A stretch of 64,000 nt of DNA from Ascidiaceihabitans sp039975415 (lineage in GTDB: Bacteria; Pseudomonadota; Alphaproteobacteria; Rhodobacterales; Rhodobacteraceae): assembly GCF_039975415.1 (NCBI RefSeq), contig NZ_JBDWHD010000009.1; one strand, 5' to 3'. Positions 40,874 to 48,862 of this stretch are shown one piece after another (positions within the stretch are counted from its first letter, which is position 1; each line of letters starts with the position of its first letter). The position numbers were made by a program, and so were the translations under genes. A model generated the notes under the pieces. It did no database searches. It was not told where the DNA came from and worked only from the letters and a program-made list of their open reading frames with translations.

Positions 40874-41419
40874 TCAATGTGTAAAGCGGCGCACGGCACC
40901 GATCACACCGTCCCAAGCACCTGAACGCAGCGCCCGCCCCAACACCCGCGCGGGGTTTGTCGGCGGCGGCATAACGACCCCTTCAAGGCGCTCAAATCCG
41001 AAGCGTTTGTAATAGGGCGCATCCCCGACAAGCATCACACGGTCCCATGCCGCGGCTTCCGGCACGTTCAGGCTGGCCTCAATCAATTGCCCCCCCAATC
41101 CTTCACCTTGGCGGGTCGGGTGAACCGCGACAGGTCCCAGCAGCAGGCTTGGCACATCGCCGACACGTACCGGCCAAAACCGGATCGCGCCCGCCAAAAT
41201 GCCATCACTGTCGCGTGCCACCATGCTAAGGCCTGATACCGCTGGCACATCATCGCGCAAACGGTACGATGACAAGGCCTCGCGGCCCGGCGCAAAACAC
41301 AGATCATATAGCGCCTCGACCTCCCACCAATCATCTATCGTTTCAGGACAAAGGGCATACATTGGTGCGAGTTCAATTGTTGTTACGTTGAGGGAACGGT
41401 CTGGCATCCGCCCTAGCAT
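40874..41419 (-). CDS. GNAT-family N-acetyltransferase
   Basis: This 181-aa protein has the GNAT acetyl-CoA site LLGPVAVHPTRQGEGLGGQLIEASL (motif A, R/QxxGxG/A) near residue 98, preceded by GAIRFWPVRVGD, and the motif B stretch VMLVGDAPYYKRFGFERL. These features are those of the YhbS-like subgroup. AAGGGG eight bases upstream favours the ATG at 41419; the ATG at 41407 is an alternative. It is divergent from the flavin reductase gene, with 43 bases between starts. The acceptor is unknown. Confidence 0.87.
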   Translation of the reverse strand: MLGRMPDRSLNVTTIELAPMYALCPETIDDWWEVEALYDLCFAPGREALSSYRLRDDVPAVSGLSMVARDSDGILAGAIRFWPVRVGDVPSLLLGPVAVHPTRQGEGLGGQLIEASLNVPEAAAWDRVMLVGDAPYYKRFGFERLEGVVMPPPTNPARVLGRALRSGAWDGVIGAVRRFTH

Positions 41420-41462
41420 GGCGTTACCCCTTTGCCAAACCATCAAACTCAAGGCGCATGCA

Positions 41463-42068
41463 ATGTTCTATGAACCCAAAAATGGCCACCCCTTGCCACA
41501 CAACCCATTCAACGCAATTGTCACACCCCGCCCCATCGGCTGGATATCGACCCGCGACCCGCAGGGACGCAACAATTTGGCCCCCTATTCCTTCTTCAAC
41601 GCAGTCGCTTATGTGCCGCCGCAAGTGATGTTTGCCTCAACAGGCGTGAAAGAAGACCAAGACAACACAAAAGACAGCGTCGCCAACATCCGGGACACCG
41701 GTGTGTTTTGCGTGAACATTGTAGAAAGCGCTGCGCGCGACGCCATGAACACGACCTCGGCCGCGTTTGACAAAGCGGAGGACGAATTTGCGAAAGCGGG
41801 CCTTACACCTGTTGATTGTGAAACCATCAATTGTGCGCGGATCAACGGCGTGCCTGCATCACTGGAATGTCGGATGACCCAGATCGTGCAAATCGAAGGC
41901 GCGTCCAATTTCGTGGTGTTTGGTGAAGTGACCGGTGTGCATATGCGCGATGACACCATTGTGGACGGGCGATTCGATGTGACGACATTCCAACCGTTGT
42001 CGCGCCTTGGGTATCGGGACTATGCAGTTGTCGACACCATCTTTGAACTGAACCGCCCAGACGACTAG
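41463..42068 (+). CDS. Flavin reductase-family (FMN-binding split-barrel) protein
   Basis: This 201-aa protein belongs to the flavin-reductase-like group: AIVTPRPIGWISTRDPQGRNNLAPYSFFNAVAYVPPQVMFAS at residues 19-60 binds FMN, followed by TGVFCVNIVE and a C-terminal LSRLGYRDYAVVD. Such proteins supply reduced flavin or act as oxidoreductases themselves. No partner monooxygenase is adjacent. The start fits the conserved FY.P..GH...HNPFNAIV opening. Confidence 0.9.
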   Translation: MFYEPKNGHPLPHNPFNAIVTPRPIGWISTRDPQGRNNLAPYSFFNAVAYVPPQVMFASTGVKEDQDNTKDSVANIRDTGVFCVNIVESAARDAMNTTSAAFDKAEDEFAKAGLTPVDCETINCARINGVPASLECRMTQIVQIEGASNFVVFGEVTGVHMRDDTIVDGRFDVTTFQPLSRLGYRDYAVVDTIFELNRPDD

Positions 42069-42077
42069 GCTGGTGAT

Positions 42078-42117
42078 CTTTGCGCAAAGGCTTGGGGCGT
42101 TGTGCGCCCCGGTCTTT
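42078..42117 (+). terminator. Possible terminator after the flavin reductase gene
   Basis: CTTTGCGCAAAG, a 12-bp palindrome, is followed by GGGGCG-TTGTG-CGCCCC, a GC-rich hairpin, and then GGTCTTTG. The T-run is short and offset, so termination would be weak. Confidence 0.4.
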
Positions 42118-42135
42118 GACAGTTTTGACGATGTG

Positions 42136-42166
42136 TTGGCTTTTTTCGTGAAATGCCTGCTATAAA
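42136..42166 (+). promoter_or_regulatory. Possible sigma-70 promoter for the GFA gene
   Basis: TTGGCT at 42136-42141 and TATAAA at 42161-42166 are 19 bases apart, a little long but plausible, and would start transcription about 24 bases before the ATG at 42197. Confidence 0.35.
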
Positions 42167-42196
42167 AGATGGCATATCCCCAAAGAAAGAAATCCA

Positions 42197-42649
42197 ATGG
42201 CGCGTCCCAAGCCCCCCCTGACGGGGGCATGTCTGTGTGGTGCGGTCCAAGTCACCGTAACAGCACCCCCTTTGTTGACCCTTGCCTGCCACTGCGGCGG
42301 CTGCAAAAAACTAGCCGCCAGCGCATTTTCCTTAACCACAATGGTCCCAAAAGACGGGTTTGCCTGCACAGGCGACGTGATCAAAGGCGGGCTTCAGCAA
42401 GGCGGTCGTCACCACTATTTTTGCAAATCATGCCTCAACTTTGTGTTCTCTGAAATCGAAGGGGCCGAGTTCCGTGTCAATTTGCGTACATCAGTTTTAG
42501 ATGATGCGGCATCGTTCCCGCCATTTGTCGAAGTGATGGTGGATCAGAAATTGTCATGGGTCGATGTGCAGGCCCAGCACAGCTTTGATGCGCTCCCGGA
42601 ATCCCTTGAGGTTCTGCAAATCCTCATGGACGCATATTCCAAACAATAG
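42197..42649 (+). CDS. GFA-family zinc protein
   Basis: This 150-aa protein has the GFA zinc sites: GACLCGAVQV at residues 10-19, ACHCGGCKKLAASAF at about 30, and YFCKSCLNFVF near residue 74. The family is named for a glutathione-dependent formaldehyde-activating enzyme, but most members have no proven activity. It ends with a conserved W...HSFDALPE region. The gene is single. Confidence 0.88.
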   Translation: MARPKPPLTGACLCGAVQVTVTAPPLLTLACHCGGCKKLAASAFSLTTMVPKDGFACTGDVIKGGLQQGGRHHYFCKSCLNFVFSEIEGAEFRVNLRTSVLDDAASFPPFVEVMVDQKLSWVDVQAQHSFDALPESLEVLQILMDAYSKQ

Positions 42650-42709
42650 TGCCACAAACAGGATCAGCCGCCCCCGAAAGGACGGCTTTCACCCAATGTC
42701 ACCGTTTAC

Positions 42710-43111
42710 TTATTGCAGTGCTGCAACCCCCAAAGGTACGCCAAACTTCAAGCACCAGATGTAGACTTCGTTGAAATCATCGACGTTCACGGATGCTGGT
42801 ACCTTGTAGACCTGTTTGCCGTTCAAATTTTCCAGTTTCCCCAGGTCCGTCGCGGCCACAAAGGCCCCGTCTTTGCCAAAGCCCACGCGCGGGTCAGGCG
42901 CACCGTCCAAGCTGAAATCATCGCCCAATACGACCAAGGCGCTGCCATCGTCTTGTTTGATCACTTGCACAACGCCGGTTGTGATGTGTTCGCTGGCCCC
43001 TGTGAAGGTGCCCGAAGCTGCAACAGTTTCTGCAACGGCGGATGTTGTCAGGCTGGTGAATGCTGTGGCGCTCAGAGACAGGGCAAGTGCTGCGGAAAGA
43101 ATAAGTTTCAT
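42710..43111 (-). CDS. Exported DM13-domain protein
   Basis: This 133-aa protein has a signal peptide (hydrophobic to about residue 22, SAVAE) and a DM13 domain: GTFTGASEHITTGVVQVIKQ, ALVVLGDDFSLDGAPDPRVGFGKDGAF, KLENLNGKQVYKVP and NEVYIWCLKFGVPLGVAAL. DM13 is suggested to bind redox cofactors; the single conserved Cys in YIWCLKF fits. It diverges from a TetR regulator and overlaps the likely operator region, so it is the probable TetR target. Confidence 0.87.
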   Translation of the reverse strand: MKLILSAALALSLSATAFTSLTTSAVAETVAASGTFTGASEHITTGVVQVIKQDDGSALVVLGDDFSLDGAPDPRVGFGKDGAFVAATDLGKLENLNGKQVYKVPASVNVDDFNEVYIWCLKFGVPLGVAALQ

Positions 43112-43202
43112 GATTTGGTCCTTCGCGATGTGCCCGTACCGCTGCCGATCAGCGCTTGGGGCATTGGGTTGTTTGTGTTCCGTAAAGCTTAGATAGGATA
43201 AG

Positions 43203-43218
43203 GAACTAAATAGTTCCA
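43203..43218. promoter_or_regulatory. Palindromic operator of the TetR regulator
   Basis: GGAACTAAATAGTTCC has perfect 7-base arms around AA in the 178-base gap between the divergent DM13 and TetR genes. TetR-family dimers bind inverted repeats of this kind and usually regulate the divergent neighbour and themselves. Confidence 0.7.
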
Positions 43219-43247
43219 AACACGTTTTCGTGAATTATTGACCGATT

Positions 43248-43254
43248 AGTTCCC
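43248..43254. promoter_or_regulatory. Extra half-site TAGTTCC
   Basis: TAGTTCC repeats one arm of the palindrome 30 bases to the right and is nearer to the TetR start at 43290. It may be a second, weaker contact site. Confidence 0.45.
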
Positions 43255-43289
43255 AACACTATATTGCCAAGGAAAGGAGACCTGACTTT

Positions 43290-43853
43290 ATGGCCAGACC
43301 CAGAGAGTTCGACATTGAAGACGCCCTTGAAAAAGCAATGAATGTCTTTTGGGAACGCGGATATGAGGAAGCATCAATGCCCGACCTGCTGGACGGCATG
43401 GGCTTGTCCCGTGGCAGCTTGTACAAAGCATTCACCGACAAAAAGACGCTGTTTCTGAAATCTTTGGAAAACTACGATCAACACATCGTTTGTGATGCAG
43501 CAGCCAGCCTAAGTGCCCCCCCCACAAGCACAGGGCCAAACGGATGGGACCGTATCATTGGTCTGTTTGAAAATGTCGCAGACGCGTGGGACGCAGGTGA
43601 CAGACGCGGATGTCTGTTGTGCTCTGCGGCTGTAGGCCCTGCGTCTTATGACGCGGAAATTGCGGATGCAGTATCGCAAGGATTGATGAAATTGCGCCAT
43701 GCCTTTGCGGCAGCCCTTGGGGAACACGGCGAAAAACATGCTGATATGCTGGTCATGCAATACATCGGATTGCGCGTTCTTTGCCGGTCACATGTGGCCC
43801 CGAACGTTGTCCACAACGGCGTAAAATCGTTGTACGTGTTGCGCGATCTGTAG
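43290..43853 (+). CDS. TetR/AcrR-family regulator
   Basis: This 187-aa protein has the N-terminal TetR helix-turn-helix: FDIEDALEKAMNVFWERGYE then ASMPDLLDGMGLSRGSLYKAFTDKKTLF (residues 7-55). The C-terminal ligand domain contains RRGCLLCSAAVG with two cysteines, a pattern seen in members that sense thiol-reactive or phenolic compounds. GGAAAGGAG ahead of the ATG is strong. Operators at 43203 and 43248 lie between it and the DM13 gene. Confidence 0.93.
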   Translation: MARPREFDIEDALEKAMNVFWERGYEEASMPDLLDGMGLSRGSLYKAFTDKKTLFLKSLENYDQHIVCDAAASLSAPPTSTGPNGWDRIIGLFENVADAWDAGDRRGCLLCSAAVGPASYDAEIADAVSQGLMKLRHAFAAALGEHGEKHADMLVMQYIGLRVLCRSHVAPNVVHNGVKSLYVLRDL

Positions 43854-43856
43854 GTC

Positions 43857-44447
43857 TCAGTCGCGTCGTTTCAGCACAATCCATGTCCAACGCACACCGG
43901 CTGACCGATTTTTCGACTGTGCCGACGCCGTACCCTGTTCATGCGCACACTCGAAACCATGGTGATCAGCCTGCGACTTTAGGTGGTCCAAATCGATGTC
44001 GAACACCGGACGATCTGGATGCCCCGAACCATGCCGCAAAGACAAAACAACGATCCCCCGTGGCGCCAACAGCGCATACAAACGCGGCAAGCTGGCCTGC
44101 CTTTGCATTTCCGACAGGTGCTGCCATACCCCCAAAACCATGATGCAATCGAAGGAACCTGTCACAGCATTTAAATGCGGCAGACGATCTTCTATCCATG
44201 TCACACATGGGTGCCCGCGGTTCTGGCACGACAACGCTGGCACAGGATCAACGGCATGAACGAGATACCCCTGCTGCGCAAACCAAACTGCGTCACGACC
44301 AGAACCTGCCCCCACATCCAGAACACGGGCAGGCGACGCAGGAAGCAGGTCTTGGACAGGGGCCAGCAGTGTTCTGGAACACACCGCATCATACGCCTTG
44401 CGGAGCTTTGGGGCTGCCGCTTCGTACCCTGCAATAACATCACACAT
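43857..44447 (-). CDS. Class I SAM-dependent methyltransferase
   Basis: This 196-aa protein has motif I VLDVGAGSGRDAVWFAQQG near residue 42, the acidic post-I residue in VHAVDPVP, and motif IV FDCIMVLGVWQHL. The rest is a small alpha-beta fold without extra domains. The substrate may be a small molecule, judging from the size; it cannot be named. It converges with the TetR gene. Confidence 0.87.
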   Translation of the reverse strand: MCDVIAGYEAAAPKLRKAYDAVCSRTLLAPVQDLLPASPARVLDVGAGSGRDAVWFAQQGYLVHAVDPVPALSCQNRGHPCVTWIEDRLPHLNAVTGSFDCIMVLGVWQHLSEMQRQASLPRLYALLAPRGIVVLSLRHGSGHPDRPVFDIDLDHLKSQADHHGFECAHEQGTASAQSKNRSAGVRWTWIVLKRRD

Positions 44448-44537
44448 GCGCCGCGCCCCCTTGGATGTCTTTGGTGATTTCGAACCTCACCCTCATACCA
44501 CTCGAACTTTTGCCAACATACCCATAGCTTGACCACT

Positions 44538-45047
44538 ATGGCAGCCAACGAATTACACATCCGCGTCCAGGCAGACCCCGTAGCCTAATGGTTTATCATC
44601 GGCTGCCTTACGTTTTTTGGCATTATGTGCATGGCCAGTTTTGTAAACCGGATAAATTACGCAGGCGCAGACGAATATTTCATGGGCACGATGGGCATCT
44701 TTTGCCTGTGGGCTGCGGTCCGTTCCTATGGCTACTTCACGCATCCAAACCTCAGCGTGACAAAAAACAGCTTAACATATCGCCCGTTCCGGTCGCCCAA
44801 ACGTCATCTTGCGTTTCATGGGATAGATCACTTCGTGTATCGCTGCGAAGACATCGAACCGCGCAGCTATCTTTTTCGGCGCAACCGCACACCGACGGGC
44901 CGTCTTTTGACAATCCACAGGCCTACGGCCTGTCCAATGTCAGGCAAACCCACCACCATCAATCTACCCAGTTTTCAAAATCATCAAATTCAGGCGGTCC
45001 TGTCAGCCATCAACTTCAACAGCACCCGCGAAATCAGACACGCGTGA
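44538..45047 (+). pseudogene. Two-helix PH-like membrane protein with an in-frame stop
   Basis: A frame starting at ATG 44538 reads MAANELHIRVQADPVA, meets TAA at 44586-44588, and then continues in the same frame without further stops to 45047. The second part supplies two membrane helices (WFIIGCLTFFGIMCMASFV; YFMGTMGIFCLWAAVRSYG) and a roughly 95-residue domain that resembles a bacterial PH fold (PNLSVTKNSLTYRPF ... INLPSFQNHQIQAVLSAIN). Restoring the stop to a sense codon would give one 169-residue protein. Either the gene is a recent pseudogene, or translation restarts at ATG 44625 or reads through. Codon use here is more A/T-rich than in neighbours. Confidence 0.6.
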
Positions 45048-45113
45048 TGTCTTCCCCCGCCCCCTTTGCTCTGGCATACTAGGGATCAACCAATAAAAAA
45101 TCCGAGCACACCC

Positions 45114-47075
45114 ATGTCCGATGATCTGCTAAAGCCCAACACAAAAAGCGCCGATGACTACGACGCCTCCTCGATTCAGGTGCTTGAGGATATGGAGCAC
45201 GTCCGCCTGCGCCCCGGCATGTATATCGGCGGCAAAGACGACCGTGCACTGCACCACATGGTGGCGGAAATCGTCGACAACTCCATGGACGAAGCGGTCG
45301 CAGGCCACGCCACCTGGATCGAGGTCGAGTTGCATGAAAACGGCCATGTGTCGGTGCGCGACAACGGGCGGGGCATCCCCACAGGACCGCACCCCAAGGA
45401 CCCGTCCAAAACCGCGCTGGAGATCATCTTTTGTACGCTCAACGCAGGCGGCAAGTTCAGCGGCGACAGCTATGAAACCTCAGGCGGCCTGCACGGCGTT
45501 GGGTCATCCGTCGTCAACGCGCTCTCTGACCATTTGCGGGTCGAAGTCGCCCGCAACAAAGAACTGTTTGCGATGGAATTTTCCCGTGGCGTTCCCCAAG
45601 GCAAACTGGAAAAAATCGGCGCGGCCCCCAACCGGCGCGGCACGGCCGTCACCTTCCATCCTGACGCGGACATTTTCGGCGCACTGAAACTGAAACCCGC
45701 CCGCCTGTTCAAAATGGCACGGTCCAAAGCCTACCTGTTTTCAGGCGTCGAAATCCGCTGGAAAACGGGCATCGATGATGGCGAGACACCCAAAGAGGCG
45801 AAATTCCACTTCCCCGGCGGCCTCGCTGATTACCTTTCGGAAACCTTCCAAGGGGCCACGACCTACTCGGAAACCCCTTTCGCTGGTTCCGTGTCGTTCG
45901 AAAAATTCAAAGTGCCCGGCAAAGTCGAATGGGCCATCAACTGGACACCGGCCCGCGACGGCTTCATCCAAAGCTACTGCAACACGGTCCCAACCCCCGA
46001 AGGCGGCACACACGAGGCAGGCTTTTGGGCCGCGATCCTCAAAGGCATCAAAGCCTACGGCGAATTGGTGAACAACAAAAAAGCCAGCACAATCACACGT
46101 GAAGACCTGATCACAGGGGCGGGCGCCTTGGTGTCCTGCTTCATCCGCGAACCGGAATTCGTTGGCCAAACCAAAGACCGGTTGGCGACGGTCGAAGCCC
46201 AACGCATGGTCGAAAACTCTGTGCGCGACCACTTCGACAACTGGTTGGCGGCAGACACAAAATCCGCAGGGGCTATTTTGGATTTCTTGGTGCTACGCGC
46301 CGAAGAGCGTCTGCGCCGCCGCCAAGAAAAAGAAACAGCGCGCAAAACGGCCACGAAGAAACTGCGCCTGCCCGGCAAGCTGACAGATTGTTCCTCCAAA
46401 GACCGCGAAGGCACAGAGCTGTTCATCGTGGAAGGCGATTCTGCGGGTGGCTCTGGCAAAGGCGCGCGCAACCGCAAAACCCAAGCGTTGTTGCCGCTCA
46501 AAGGTAAAATCCTGAACGTTCTGGGCGCGGCATCTTCAAAACTTGGCTCCAACGCCGAAATCTCGGACCTGTGCGAAAGCCTTGGCTGCGGCATGGGCAC
46601 GAAATTCAACCTCGACGATTTGCGCTACGAAAAAATCATCATCATGACCGACGCTGACGTCGACGGCGCCCATATCGCGGCCCTTTTGATGACCTTCTTC
46701 TTCACCCAAATGCGGCCCATGATCGACGCGGGCCATTTGTACCTTGCTTGCCCCCCTTTGTACCGTCTCACGCAGGGCGCCAACCGCGTCTATGTGACCA
46801 GCGACGCCGAAAAAGACGAAGTCATGGCCAAAGGCCTCGGCGGCAAAGGCAAAATCGACCTACAGCGGTTCAAAGGCTTGGGCGAGATGGACGCGAAAGA
46901 CCTGAAAGAAACGACGATGGACCCTGCAACGCGGAAACTGATCCGCGTTACGATTGACGAGGACGAACCAGGTGAGACCGGAGACCTGGTCGAGCGTTTG
47001 ATGGGGAAGAAGCCAGAGCTGCGGTATGAGTATATTCAGGAGAACGCACGGTTTGTGGAGGAGTTGGATGTTTGA
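45114..47075 (+). CDS. parE: DNA topoisomerase IV subunit B
   Basis: ParE (653 aa) is the ATPase subunit of topo IV, which unlinks sister chromosomes. The GHKL ATP site is visible as EIVDNSMDEAVAGHA, DNGRGIP, GGLHGVGSSVVNAL and QTKDRL; the TOPRIM metal site is LFIVEGDSAGGS and IIIMTDADVDGAHIAALL. The short C-terminal ending RYEYIQENARFVEELDV is typical of both ParE and GyrB, while the absence of the extra GyrB insert supports ParE. No parC is in the window. The stop is overlapped by the next gene. Confidence 0.95.
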   Translation: MSDDLLKPNTKSADDYDASSIQVLEDMEHVRLRPGMYIGGKDDRALHHMVAEIVDNSMDEAVAGHATWIEVELHENGHVSVRDNGRGIPTGPHPKDPSKTALEIIFCTLNAGGKFSGDSYETSGGLHGVGSSVVNALSDHLRVEVARNKELFAMEFSRGVPQGKLEKIGAAPNRRGTAVTFHPDADIFGALKLKPARLFKMARSKAYLFSGVEIRWKTGIDDGETPKEAKFHFPGGLADYLSETFQGATTYSETPFAGSVSFEKFKVPGKVEWAINWTPARDGFIQSYCNTVPTPEGGTHEAGFWAAILKGIKAYGELVNNKKASTITREDLITGAGALVSCFIREPEFVGQTKDRLATVEAQRMVENSVRDHFDNWLAADTKSAGAILDFLVLRAEERLRRRQEKETARKTATKKLRLPGKLTDCSSKDREGTELFIVEGDSAGGSGKGARNRKTQALLPLKGKILNVLGAASSKLGSNAEISDLCESLGCGMGTKFNLDDLRYEKIIIMTDADVDGAHIAALLMTFFFTQMRPMIDAGHLYLACPPLYRLTQGANRVYVTSDAEKDEVMAKGLGGKGKIDLQRFKGLGEMDAKDLKETTMDPATRKLIRVTIDEDEPGETGDLVERLMGKKPELRYEYIQENARFVEELDV

Positions 47076-48022
47076 GGTTAAAAGAGGTCGTAAAATTGCC
47101 CGTTCCTGACTATCAAACTCTAATGCTCCCCGTTCTCAAATTGTTTGCCGAAGGCAAGCAAAGCATTCCGGAATGCATAGAAGACCTCAAGCAGCAATTT
47201 AACATTTCCGACGAAGAAGCCGAGGAGTTGTTACCCAGTGGCAAGATGACTTATCTTTTTAACAGAGCTCATTGGGCACGCACGTATTTAGGTAAAGCCG
47301 GACTGCTGGAATCTCCAAAACGAGGGCAACACCAGATTACTCAATTAGGGTTGGACATACTAGCAAAGAACCCAACTGCAATAAATAACAAGATGCTTGC
47401 AGCGTTCTCGGATTTTTCTGAATGGCGTTCCCGTGATACCGTTGGCTCTAAAGATGAATTAGAAGTTCATAACAACGCGTCTACCATAGAATTTGATCAA
47501 ACCCCAGAAGATCAGATTCAATCTGCAAGTAAAATTTTAGATGCGGCATTGCGAGACGACCTCTTAACTGCGCTTCTTCAAGTCAGTCCAACTAGGTTCG
47601 AAAGACTTATTCTTGATCTGCTCAAAAGCATGGGGTTTGGCCGCAGCAAGCATGGTCAAAGTATTTTGACACCTGTATCTGGTGATGGTGGTATCGACGG
47701 AATTATAAATGAGGATGCTTTGGGACTAGATGCGGTCTATATTCAGGCCAAACGATACGCGCCCGAAAATAGAGTCAGCCGTCCAGATATCCAACGGTTT
47801 GTTGGATCACTTACTGGCGAAAGCGCAACGAAAGGCGTCTTTGTAACCACCTCGGATTTTAGCAAGGAAGCCAAGCAATATGTCGAAAGAGTACAGCAAA
47901 GGGTTATCCTGATTAATGGAAGGCTCCTTGCCGACTTGATGATTGAGCACGATGTTGGAGTCAGAACACGAACGACTTACTTAGTAAAAAGCATAGACGA
48001 CGACTATTTTACCGATATCTGA
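47072..48022 (+). CDS. Mrr-type restriction endonuclease
   Basis: This 316-aa protein has an N-terminal winged-helix region (PDYQTLMLPVLKLFAEGK, then TYLGKAGLLESPKRGQHQIT) and an Mrr_cat nuclease domain with the PD-(D/E)xK residues Glu177, Asp209 (GDGGIDG) and Gln225-x-Lys227 (YIQAKRY). Type IV Mrr enzymes cut methylated DNA. The TTG at 47072 follows GGAGGAG at the end of parE by about eight bases; the start is uncertain, since in-frame TTG 47096 nearer the conserved PDYQ is possible. Base use is clearly more A/T-rich than in parE, which suggests horizontal gain. No methylase gene is adjacent. Confidence 0.88.
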   Translation: MRLKEVVKLPVPDYQTLMLPVLKLFAEGKQSIPECIEDLKQQFNISDEEAEELLPSGKMTYLFNRAHWARTYLGKAGLLESPKRGQHQITQLGLDILAKNPTAINNKMLAAFSDFSEWRSRDTVGSKDELEVHNNASTIEFDQTPEDQIQSASKILDAALRDDLLTALLQVSPTRFERLILDLLKSMGFGRSKHGQSILTPVSGDGGIDGIINEDALGLDAVYIQAKRYAPENRVSRPDIQRFVGSLTGESATKGVFVTTSDFSKEAKQYVERVQQRVILINGRLLADLMIEHDVGVRTRTTYLVKSIDDDYFTDI

Positions 48023-48040
48023 ATGAACATTTCTGTTCCA

Positions 48041-48215
48041 GCCCAAGGCCCCGCCTTGGGCCGCGCCTGTACAGGGCTTCACCCGTTCTCAGCTGAAACT
48101 GTCCACTGGACAGTTTCCAAGACGCTGATCACCCTCCCCAATGGGGAGGGTGCATTTCATGCCCCCTCGATGCTCCCGCATCCCTACAGGCTCAAAAGGT
48201 CCACTGGACCTTTTG
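48041..48215. repeat. Array of four hairpins between mrr and the cytochrome gene
   Basis: Four perfect inverted repeats with 9-10-bp arms and 3-base loops lie in 175 bases: GCCCAAGGC-CCC-GCCTTGGGC (48041-48061), GAAACTGTCC-ACT-GGACAGTTTC (48095-48117), CACCCTCCCC-AAT-GGGGAGGGTG (48130-48152) and CAAAAGGTCC-ACT-GGACCTTTTG (48193-48215). Hairpins 2 and 4 share the core TCC-ACT-GGA, have different but compensating outer pairs, and are both followed by CAAGACGC. None has a proper U-run. A short plus-strand frame is open through the region but is not protein-like. Confidence 0.75.
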
Positions 48216-48259
48216 CAAGACGCCTTCCGGCCCGAGGTCAGGCACGTCTCTGACATCTG

Positions 48260-48793
48260 CTAGTTTTGAATGCCTTCCAAATACACCATCAACGCCGCCA
48301 GCGCCCTTGGCACCGGCGTCAAAACCCCGTCCACCTCAATCGGCACCAGATCGTCGTTGAACAACAGCCCGAATTCCGGCATCTCGTGGCTTTCAAACGG
48401 TGCTCTTGGGCTTCTCGCGCACCGCTGCGCGGTACTCTGACAGCCCTCCGGCAATGACTGCGTCGTTGCCTCTGCAAATCCATCGATCGTAGACAACATC
48501 TGCGCCCGATCAAGCCCACGGGCATACAGCGTTGTCAGGTTGGCAGGCAGCGGTCCATCGTAGCCTTCCCACGCCTCGCCGCCCATCGCGTCTTGCCCGT
48601 GACATTGGGCGCAGTAATCCAGAAACAGTGTCCGCCCTTCTGCCTGATCCGGCATGGATGCTTCCTTGGGCGCGAACAGACCACCGAAGGGCCGTGCATT
48701 TGTTCTGTTGGGGTTAGATCCCCCCTGCTGCGCGGACGTGGCACATGCAGCCACCCCCACACACAAAGCTGTCGTCACAATCCAATTTCGCAT
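48260..48793 (-). CDS. c-type cytochrome, predicted lipoprotein
   Basis: This 177-aa protein has a signal peptide ending VGVAACATS (possible lipobox, Cys17) and one heme-binding CAQCH motif near residue 60, with a likely Met ligand in SHEMPEFG near residue 137. It is a mono-heme cytochrome c, probably tethered to the inner or outer membrane, with a role in electron transfer. An FNR-type box at 48844-48857 lies about 58 bases ahead of the start, so oxygen- or NO-linked control is likely. It stands alone between the hairpin array and a small peptide gene. Confidence 0.88.
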   Translation of the reverse strand: MRNWIVTTALCVGVAACATSAQQGGSNPNRTNARPFGGLFAPKEASMPDQAEGRTLFLDYCAQCHGQDAMGGEAWEGYDGPLPANLTTLYARGLDRAQMLSTIDGFAEATTQSLPEGCQSTAQRCARSPRAPFESHEMPEFGLLFNDDLVPIEVDGVLTPVPRALAALMVYLEGIQN

Positions 48794-48843
48794 CGAAGTC
48801 TCCCTTGTTTCAGGTAGTTTGAAACAACATCGTGCGATGCGCT

Positions 48844-48857
48844 CTGACTTAGATCAA
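48844..48857. promoter_or_regulatory. FNR/CRP-family binding box
   Basis: CTGACTTAGATCAA matches TTGAT-N4-ATCAA at eight of ten positions (one half is perfect as TTGAT on the minus strand). It is upstream of the cytochrome gene, where FnrL or related regulators act in Rhodobacterales. Confidence 0.6.
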
Positions 48858-48862
48858 AACGC

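Noticed and set aside
44588..45082. Alternative frame of 164 residues over the interrupted membrane protein
   Set aside because: It has no membrane helices or family features; the frame with the in-frame stop gives two clean helices and a domain.
48023..48253. 76-residue plus-strand open frame after mrr
   Set aside because: It lies over the hairpin array, and its sequence is made of the repeat translations with no ribosome site.
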